From assembly GCF_018446385.1 (NCBI RefSeq), contig NW_024589898.1, positions 186,001 to 250,000 on the forward strand: DNA of 64,000 nucleotides. The letters run 5' to 3'. This document shows positions 56,036 to 64,000 of the stretch, piece after piece (position 1 is the first letter of the stretch; every line of letters starts with the position of its first letter). Under the pieces are notes generated by a model that was given only the letters and a program-made list of their open reading frames with translations, did not search any database and had not been told where the DNA came from. Origin of the DNA: Zingiber officinale (Eukaryota; Streptophyta; Magnoliopsida; Zingiberales; Zingiberaceae). A program made the translations under genes and the position numbers.

Positions 56036-57314
56036 TGTTGGAACGTGAAAACGCTAGAGAGGGGGAGGAGGGTGAATAGCGGTCATCGAGAATTTGAAAA
56101 TTGAATTGAATATGCAACAAAAAATTAAAAGGTACAACATTAACACAAACCAATTTTACTTGGTTCAGAGCATTTGTTGACTCCTACTCCAAGGCTCACA
56201 CTCGTCGAGTGCTTTCGTTGGGCAATTCACTAACAGTTTGAAGAATAATTACAAATGTAAGTACAAGAACTCTTTAAACAATACCGACAACAGGAAAATA
56301 AACTCGAGTCATAGTTTGTCGAAGAAGCCTCGCAGCGTCGCAGGAGCAGTGCGCAATAGAGCAGTCATAGAATAATTTGTTGTTCTTTGCTCCAGGTGTT
56401 GGCCTCCTTATATAGGAAGCTTCGGGCACCCGGATCCCTTCCGGGCGCTTGGAGCGTGACGCCGGCCCAGCCAATCAGTGCACTCCACGTTGGGTCGAGA
56501 TAGAATTTTACATTTCGGGTGCCCGGACCATAATTTTCTAGCAACTCAATTTCCTGCAAGAAAATGTTAGTCCGAGGCAAAATAAAAGTTATACTACCCT
56601 GCAAAACAAAGTGTTAGTACAATTAGAGTAAAAAAGGTAGTAATTAGATTCTATCTCACTGAGACTAGAATCTAGTCATTATCTCAACTTAGATTCCTGA
56701 AATGGTTCTTAGTTTGATCGACACCTACTGTTCCCTCGAACGGGGAGCGCGTCCTCACCAAGTCACTCTCCTCCAGTGACTTACCCTAACTTACCTGTCA
56801 GATATCCGGTCAGCCCGTCGACATGTTTGGACTTCGTGCCAGCTATCCGATTGGCACGTTGACCTAGATGGACTTCCCTACAATACTGAGTTAGCACAAC
56901 AGATAAAATGGTAAGGTAAAATAGAATTCAAGTATAACCTAGGGTTATCTCTCCCTAGGGGTGCCTAGCTTCACTCACTAGGACTTCATTACCTGGATTC
57001 ACTCATCAGGACTTCCTTCACCTAGCTTCACTCGCTAGGGCCCGACTTCACTCACCAGAACTTCCACCACCTAGCTTCACTCACTAGGGCCCGACTTCAC
57101 TCACCATGACTTCCACTACCTAGCTTCACTCACTAGGGCTTGACTTCCACTACTACCTATCTTTTGGATAGGGCTTACCTTTGCTAGTCATCTAGTCCTG
57201 ACTAGACTTATTTCTTCTAAACACCAAGTCCTGTTTGGATTAACCCTTGGTCAAATTGACCAAACTTAGGTATATTGTCAAACATCGAAACCCTAGAAGT
57301 CGACTGTACCAACA
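56036..57314 (-). mobile_element. LTR of the GTCAAGG/TTGACC family, probably solo
   Basis: 1,279 bp bounded by TGTTGG and CCAACA. On the minus strand it begins TGTTGGTACAGTCGACTTC, includes GTTTCGATGTTTGACAATAT as in the first LTR family, AGTGAGTGAAGCTAGG subrepeats (56960-57150), and a CCTATATAAGGAGG TATA box near 56415. The flanks ATAAG and AAAAG differ by one base. No PBS or polypurine tract adjoins it. Confidence 0.65.
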
Positions 57315-60140
57315 AAAAGATATGAACTTAAAGGTTACTCTCTATTAATTAGACTTTGTACCAACAATAATATTTGATAACGGGGGAAATTTAAAAAATA
57401 AGTTAATAACTTATTCAAAAGTAAATATTTTCATTAAAGAAGTTAGAAATAATTTTCAAAGTATACTAATTTCATATAATTTACTATTTTTTCATTAGGT
57501 TTCCAAAATTTTGAAAATGGTAGAACATAGTTAGAAGATTAAAAAAAACAACATATTCATGGAAAACATTTTGAAAAATGAATCTAACTTTTAAAAACAT
57601 TTTGAAAAAAATATTGAAAAAGATATAGGAGATGCTTTAAAAATGTCTTTTCAAAAATTAAAGTTTTCACAAATAAGATGATAATATTTTGAATTATAAC
57701 TTTTCAAAGAATTTTAGAAACCTTTTTGAAGATGAATTTTTGAAAAAAAATATAAAGGAAAGTTTTCAAAAATCGAATGGTAAAACTTTAAGTATGATTT
57801 TTAAATCTTAAAAAAAACTGATATTTTAAAGCTATTTTTAAAACTTATTGTTTTAATTTTAAAAGAACTTTTGAAAAGGTTAAAAATTTAAACATAATTT
57901 TACAAAATATGTTGAATAGTAATTCTCCCTCTGAATTTATTACTCCCCTGAGGTCAACACTCATCCTGAAGTGAACACTCCTTCTTAAGCTAACACTGAG
58001 ATTTGGATATGTTAAATTTCAAGGCCTTGGCATATTTTTGTACCTAAATGTTTTTAGCGGGTTTTAGTGTTAGTAACATTTATGTTCATCAAGTGTATTA
58101 TTTATATAAGAATTTCTATATACTTGTTTATATAAGTTTGAATAAAATAAGATTATTTAAATTAATCAATAATCAATTATTCTAGGATTAAGTTAAGAAT
58201 TGATTTGTTACTAAGTCAATAATTAGTAACTCAATTTAATACTTATTTGATTAACACAACTTTAAATTTTATATTAATTGATTGAGTTAATTAATGAAAG
58301 TCTTAGTTATAATATAATTTTTTATTTAATTCACTTTTTTATTTTTAGATTTAATTTAAGTATTAATTCAGAGTTAAAGTTATTAAACCAAGTTAAATAA
58401 TTTTGAAGTTATTTAATTAAGATAAAGTAGTTAAAATTTTAATTAATGTTTTAATGCAAAATCAAGTTCAATTTAAAATGATTTAGAGTAAAGTTGATTA
58501 GGTTAAATCAAGATACTAATTAAATCAATCGTAGCTCGTAAATAAAGTTAAATTGAACAATTAATTTTTATTAATTATTAAGTTTAAAGTCTAATTGAAT
58601 TTTAATTAATTTAATGAAGATTTAAGTTTTAAGTTAAGTGTCTAACTTTTAAAAAGATTTTTAAAATAATTTTTTGAAAGGATTTTAAAATAATTTTTTA
58701 ATAGATTTTTAAAATAATTTTTAAAGATTTTAAAATATTAAAAAGGAAATTCTTTTTTAAAAGGATTTTTATTGAGAGTATTAATTGATTAATTAATCTC
58801 CTAAATAAGTTAGGAGATAAGTAGGTTAGGTTAATTTTTTTAATTAAGGTTAAGAATTAAGTAGATTTAGATTAAATAAGTCGTTAATTTCAAGTTGTTA
58901 AATTAAGTTGAAATTTAAGTTAAGTAACATAAATTATAATTAATTTTAATTTTAAGTTTTTAGGTTTAACTTAATTTAATTGTAATTTTAATTTAAGTTT
59001 AATTTTTAATTTGATTTTTAACTTTAAATTTTAAAGTTTAAGTTATTAATTTTAAAATAATTTGCAAAATAATTTTTAAGTTAAAATAAATTTTAAAATA
59101 TTTTGTAATTTAAAATAATTTTTAAGTTAAATTTATTTTAAAATAATTTTAAAGTTAAATTAATAATTTTTTAAAATATTTTTTAAGTTAAATTAATTTT
59201 TAAAATAATGTTTAAGATAATTTTTAAGTTAAATCATTTTAATTTTAAAAATAATTTTTAAGATAATTTTTAAAGTAAATTAATAATTAAAATAATTTTT
59301 AAGATAAATTTTAAGTTAAATTAATTTTTAAATAACTTTTAAGATAATGTTTAAGTTAAATTAATTTTTAAAATAATTTTTAAGTTGAATTAATAATTAA
59401 AATAATTTTTAAGATAATGTTTAAGTTAAATTAATTTTTAAGATAATTTTTAAGTTAAATAATTTTTTTATTAAATAATTTTTAAGTTAAATTAATAATT
59501 ATTAAAATAATTTTTAGGTTAAATTAATTTTTAAAATAATTTTTAGGTTAAATAAATTTTTTAAAAAATATTTTTGTTTAAGTTAAAATAAATTTTTTAA
59601 GAAGAATATTTTAAGTTTAAAATAATTTTTAAATAATTTAATTTAATTTACTATAATTTAAATTTGATTTAATTTAATTTTAATTTTTATTTACTTTTAA
59701 TTTTAAGTCCTTAGTCATCTCACCCAATTTATGTTTTCAATGAGGGAATCTTATAATTTTTGTAAGATGAGTTAAGTTCAATTATATGGTTTGGTTTAAC
59801 TTTATATTAGATTCAGATTTAGCTTTGGGATCAATAAACAGACATTTTTTTGATAAATTTCTGGGCTATGGTGAGTCACATAGATATCATTAGAATAATC
59901 ATGCATTCGAGGTTTTCCAAATCATCCTATCCACTGAACTTAGTATAAAATCTTGCTCTAACTAGTTAGTATCCGTAAGGGGTAGCTTCAGTTAGTTCCA
60001 CTCAGCCAAATGCAATAGGCCGAAGCCATATCTTTCTAAACATACATAGACTGAGCTTCCCTAACCTACTATCATCCCAAACTTCACCAGTACCATAGGT
60101 CAAGTTAAACTTTGTCCCTTTTTACTCTAATCCTAATTAC
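57315..60140. other. AT-rich low-complexity tract
   Basis: Nearly 3 kb dominated by TTTTTAAG, AATTAATT and AAAATAATTTTTAAG variants (densest at 58600-59700). No coding region is supported. It may be decayed internal sequence of the same retroelement as 61500-62740, split by the hAT insertion. Confidence 0.5.
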
Positions 60141-60148
60141 CTTGACAG

Positions 60149-61476
60149 CAAGGGCGTAGCTACATGGGGCCGAAGGGGTGCGACCGCCCCCCCCTGAAAT
60201 TTTGGAGAAAAAAAATTAATGCAGTGATTTTTTTCAAAAAAAAAAATAGTTATAAATTCTAAAAATTTTAGGATTTTTTCGCAAAATATTCAATTAAAAC
60301 AAACAAGAACCCAAACATTTTTTCTCACTCTTTCCGCCATCTCTTTTTCTCTCTCTATATATTTTTTCTCTCTCCCATTGCCCGTACTTTTTTCCCGTCT
60401 CCCCTCTTGTGTTTTCTTCCTCCTCCTAATCTACTCTCCTTTTTTTTCTCCCGTGGTCTTCTTCTTCTCATAATCCTCTTATTATTCTTTCCCTAACCTT
60501 AATTTTACCCTCAAAATCCTTCGTCGCACATTAATGTCATTGCCATCCACGTTGCTATCGCCGCTATCACCAGCACTACTGTCATTTGCTGCCAGCACTG
60601 CCGTCGTCGGTTTGCCGACGCTCCACAGCAAACGCGTTTTGATTGAGATAAAGTTTTCTTGCTTTATCTTTTTCGATTATAAATTTAAGTGTTGAAAAAA
60701 CATGTAGTGTTAATTTTTCATATATTTATAATTTTATTTGCTAGTTAAGTATGCCAAATATTTATAGATATTGAGATCTTCTATGCATTTGATGTTTGAT
60801 TTGTTATTCGAAGGTGATCAATTTCATTGGCAATCGTTCAAAATTTGATCAATTAAATCATATCATTTATTGTTTCTCAGTATATAATTCACTACAAGAA
60901 AACCTGTAATTAACGACAGAATTTAATTTTTGTCACTAATTAGTGACCGAAATAAATTATGGTCAGTAATTTTAGCGACAAAAATTAAATTTAGTTGTCA
61001 ATTCCATCTCTATACTTATTTAACCTATTTAATTAGTTACGAAAACTTAATTCCCTCGCTATGTTAGCAACAAATAAGTTTTCGTCGTTATTTCAGCGAC
61101 TTAATTAAATTTTCATCACTAATTAACTTTCTAATTAAGGTTTTTATTCTCGATTTTTCTTCCTAGCGCCCTAAAATCTTCCTCTCTGATCAACCTTCTC
61201 TCCTATCTCTGACATGCTCCTCCCTCTCCTCTTTGATCTCCGACACTAGCATGTATCTCGTCTGTATACACGATCTTCTTCCATTCCATCTCCTCTCTTA
61301 GTGACTGCTTGGCGGTGGCCTTACAATGAGGTCTCGCTTTGGCTATAGCCTCGCAGTGAGGTATTTCTTTGGTTGCGGCCTTGCAGTGAGGTGGCGATGT
61401 TGGACGTGACCTCAGTAGTGTGTCGTGGTCAATTAGAATTCGCCCCCTTTGAATGCAAATTCTAGCTACGCCACTG
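60149..61476. mobile_element. Complete non-autonomous hAT element
   Basis: 1,328 bp. The 8-bp duplication CTTGACAG flanks it exactly (60141-60148 and 61477-61484). The termini are CAAGGGCGTAGCTA on the left and, reverse-complemented on the right, CAGTGGCGTAGCTA, 12 of 14 matching. An 8-bp duplication plus a CARKGGCG-type terminus is the hAT hallmark. No transposase frame is present. Confidence 0.9.
60890..60902 (+). other. CACTA-type terminus inside the hAT element
   Basis: CACTACAAGAAAA matches the terminal motif of plant En/Spm-like (CACTA) transposons. It is followed by short TTTTTGTC/GACAAAAATT inverted repeats. The opposite terminus was not found, so it is a fragment at most. Confidence 0.4.
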
Positions 61477-61499
61477 CTTGACAGGTAGATTATTTTTGG

Positions 61500-62745
61500 A
61501 GATGTCAACTAACTTAGAGCCTCCCCTAAATTATTGATTTTCCTTTTAAGATTTTTAATTTGTGATTTAAATTTAAATTTAAAATTTTAATTTTGAATTA
61601 GTTACTTTGGTCAAATTTTTCTTCTTTAAAGCAGTATATTTAATATTTAGATTTTCTTTCAACTTTAATTTTATTAAGTTAAGATTTTTAGTGTTTAAAT
61701 TTTTATTAGTTTTTAAATTTGAATTGATTAAACTGTTTGAATTATATTTCTTTAAAAGTTTATCTCTTAATATTTTATTAACTCTTAATTTTGAATTTTC
61801 TTTAATATTTAATTTTGAATTTATTAAATTCAATTTTGGTTTTATTGAAATGTTTGAATTTATCCTTATATTTTCTTTGTCTTTTAAGTTCATATTATTA
61901 ATTAAATTTATTAAATTAGTCTTATCTTTAAAATTTTCTTGACTTTGATAGAATTTTCTAGATTGATATTGTCAAGATTATTAAATAATTTATTAAGGTA
62001 TTTATTGATTTCATCTAAATCTATTTCGTTATTTTTTGAATTCAACTTTATTTTAATGTTTGAATTAATTATTTCAGATTTAATTAATGTGTTTGAATTG
62101 ATTTGGTTAATGTTTTGTTTGACCAAGTCATGGATGATGTCAATTTGATCAAAGTTTTGATTGATTTGATCAAAATCTAGATAGTATTCAAATTGATTTG
62201 GTTATCATTTGAATTTTTAGAATTATTAATTATTTTCATATTTTCTGAATTTTTAAAATTAATTAGATTTATTTTATCAGGTAATATCCTAAGGATATTT
62301 TTGCATGTATTGTCAAATATATTATTTTCACATATATTTTCAGAAATATCCAAATTAACATGCATATTTTTTAAATTACTACTAGCAGGGGTATTTTGGT
62401 AAATATTACTAACCTTTAATGCATCCCCTAATTCGGTAGGCTCTTCCGTTGGATTTGACTCGAGTCTGGATTCAATTTTGACTTGATCGTCTAACTCCAA
62501 TAGCTCCTTGTGAAGGTTGGTCAGGCAGGTGCAAAACTCGTGGAAATTCTTGACCTTTCATATCCTACAAGTAACTTTGTTAGGTAATAAATCTGAAACT
62601 AACTTTATTACCTTTTGGTTTGCTTCGAGTTTTGTGTTGATCTTCTTAGTGTCATGCCACCATCGAAGTCGTTCATGAGGATAAAAGTTTTCATCTACAT
62701 CCTCCATAGATTGAATTCATGTCTACTGTACATCTCATATGGAGG
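61500..62745 (-). pseudogene. Decayed gag-like Asn/Lys-rich frames
   Basis: The minus strand gives NFYPHERLRWWHDTKKIN (about 62690), then a stop, a frame with ESRLESNPTEEPTELGDALK (62500-62177), then very Asn/Lys/Leu-rich frames (62126-61579). The composition and order suggest a retroelement leader or gag, but I recognise no named domain. Confidence 0.4.
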
Positions 62746-62749
62746 TGAT

Positions 62750-63034
62750 TCATGAATGCTTCATCCTTCGACTTGAGCCATTAAGCACTAAAGATAGAAA
62801 ACTAAAAAGAGGTGCAAAGACTTTGTCTTGGATTAGCAGTGTTAGAGAAAAAATATAGTATTTCACTAATTTTTTAAAGAATAAAAAAAAAATTATTTTA
62901 AATTTTGATAAATGCGATATTTTGCAAATACTAACCAACGATGAAAAGATGAGAATGAATTTTTGAAAACTAATTTTGAAGGGAAAAAACGAAAGGCGTA
63001 ACAATTCAGAGCCCCCCCTTGCTCGATTGGTGGA
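62750..63034. other. AT-rich sequence left of the second hAT; nothing recognised
   Basis: AT-rich sequence that may continue the retroelement remnant to its left. TTGGTGGA (63027-63034) would be the 8-bp target duplication of the hAT that starts at 63035. Confidence 0.4.
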
Positions 63035-64000
63035 CAAGGGCGGATGTACCGGGGCGGCGCCCCCCCCCCCTTGGCGGTGGAACAAAAAAAAAAAAATCGA
63101 GGCGCAGGCACTTATAGGCTGCAACAACCGGAGAAAAAACACAGCGTCGAGCGAAAAACGGAGAAAACGAAGAGTCAAAGCCAATTCGTTTTTTTTATTG
63201 TGAATCACCTTGACGCATTTCCCTATATAAAGCATATATAAAGGTTTATTTTTTATATTTTTATTTATCCCTCCTCCTTTTTTTTAATTGACACGTTTCC
63301 TCAGTTTATTTTTTATATTTGGAAACGTTTATTTTTTATATTTTTATTTATCTCTCACAAAACCTTGAACCTTGTGATATTTCTTGCCCTTTATTTTTTC
63401 TCTCTGCAGTGTCGATCGCCGACGACCGACCAAATAGCAAAGCTGAAAACCCTGCGCCCAGCGCCCAAATCTTTTTTCTCTCTGCTGATTGTCGATCAAA
63501 GGAGGAACCCTTCCTGATCCATCTTTTTGTGCCAAAGTCCAAAGGTGAAGCCTTCGGCGTTCATTCAGGTGCGGATTTTATTTTATTTTATTAATAATTG
63601 TTTGATTGTTTCTTGATAATGTATGTTAAATTAATTTTATTTTTTTAAAAGAATTGTGTCGATGAATGATGTTAAATAATTAAATTGTGTTATTGTTAAA
63701 TTGTTCACATTACTTTATGTTGATAATTTTTTCCTATACATTATAATTTGTAGAAAATGTTCAAATATTTTGCAAAGAGGCCTTGGAGTTCAATTGAATC
63801 GTCTAGTGTTCCGGATGAAGAGTCTACTCCTGCACCACAACCACCACCACCTCCTCCTCTTCCGTAAATTTTATTTGAAAATATTGAAAATCTGAGTAGT
63901 GAAGTAGAAATTGTTACTGATCCTGGTTTACGAAAATTGATTGAAGAGTATGATGTTGGTTCTAGAGATCGTATTCGAAAAGAATATGTTGTTATGAGCC
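63035..64000 (+). mobile_element. hAT element, 5' part (runs off the window)
   Basis: Starts CAAGGGCGGATGTACCGGGG, close to the CAAGGGCGTAGCTAC terminus at 60149, followed by the same kind of C-run. A probable 5' UTR exon ends at CAG/GTGCGG (donor 63569). The transposase exon begins after TTGTAG at 63754. The 3' end and the second target duplication are outside the window. Confidence 0.7.
63757..64000 (+). pseudogene. TTF/ZMYM-type hAT transposase, N-terminal part
   Basis: ATG at 63757 opens MFKYFAKRP, followed by an acidic and proline-rich stretch (QPPPPPPLP). A TAA at 63865-63867 then interrupts the frame. The same frame continues to the edge with DPGLRKLIEEYDVGSRDRIR, the conserved lead-in to the TTF-type zinc-finger domain of hAT transposases (ZMYM1-like proteins in plants). 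The in-frame stop suggests an inactive copy unless the codon is a sequencing error or is spliced out. Confidence 0.7.

Noticed and set aside
1-64000. CRISPR arrays, bacterial operons, rRNA or tRNA clusters, organellar genes
   Set aside because: None seen. The repeats present are palindromic arrays, minisatellites and LTRs, and the genes are spliced nuclear plant genes.

Overview
This window is nuclear DNA of a flowering plant, most likely a monocot and plausibly a ginger relative (Zingiberaceae). The plant call rests on spliced genes whose proteins match plant families across their length. The finer placement rests only on my impression of the repeat families (arrays of CGATCGATTGG and CTGATCGGTC dyads) and is tentative. 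I see no bacterial-style operons, CRISPR arrays, or rRNA or tRNA genes.

Five host genes can be reconstructed, all on the minus strand. (1) 2411-13336: the first six coding exons of a TPR/Nuclear Pore Anchor (NUA) homologue; the rest lies beyond the left edge. (2) 14129-16905: a three-exon DCC-family (DUF393) thiol-disulfide oxidoreductase-like protein, 215 aa. (3) 18360-21731: a complete 14-exon nucleobase-ascorbate transporter of the NAT6 type, 533 aa. (4) 31780-37475: a five-exon LSM12 homologue, 180 aa, whose first intron has AT-AC ends and a U12-type branch-site match. (5) 37954-39924: a single-exon U-box/ARM E3 ligase of the PUB18/19 type, 656 aa, with several ACGTG elements upstream. 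These are unrelated housekeeping or stress genes, not a pathway.

Transposable elements fill most of the rest. Introns of three of the four intron-containing genes (NUA, DCC, LSM12) carry them. NUA intron 3 holds a 7.4 kb gag-only LTR retrotransposon (3010-10420) with a CTAAC target duplication. Its LTR family also occurs as a solo LTR at 81-1783 (duplication GAGGG). DCC intron 1 carries a solo LTR at 15732-16499 (duplication ATAAG). LSM12 intron 3 carries a hAT-like MITE candidate, an RTE-clade LINE tail and a Copia RT remnant. From 23.1 to 29.7 kb is a large inverted-repeat complex made of LTR-like arms, a 37-bp minisatellite, a 2.1 kb fold-back hairpin and a third LTR-like copy.

From about 42.2 kb to the right edge the window is gene-free. 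It holds Gypsy gag and Copia integrase remnants, a reverse-strand gag-only element with a different dyad array, and a Gypsy LTR with a second LTR nested inside it (duplication AGCAT). It then holds a Copia RNase H remnant, another LTR, an AT-rich tract, a complete non-autonomous hAT element (60149-61476, 8-bp duplication CTTGACAG) and the 5' part of a related hAT element with a TTF/ZMYM-type transposase at 63035-64000.

The least familiar structure is the set of tandem palindromic 'ATCGAT/GATCGG' modules carried at matching places by several of these retroelements. One LTR pair differs in module number, which shows that the array expands after insertion. Exon boundaries were derived by hand from splice sites, reading-frame continuity and remembered family sequences; no alignment was run.
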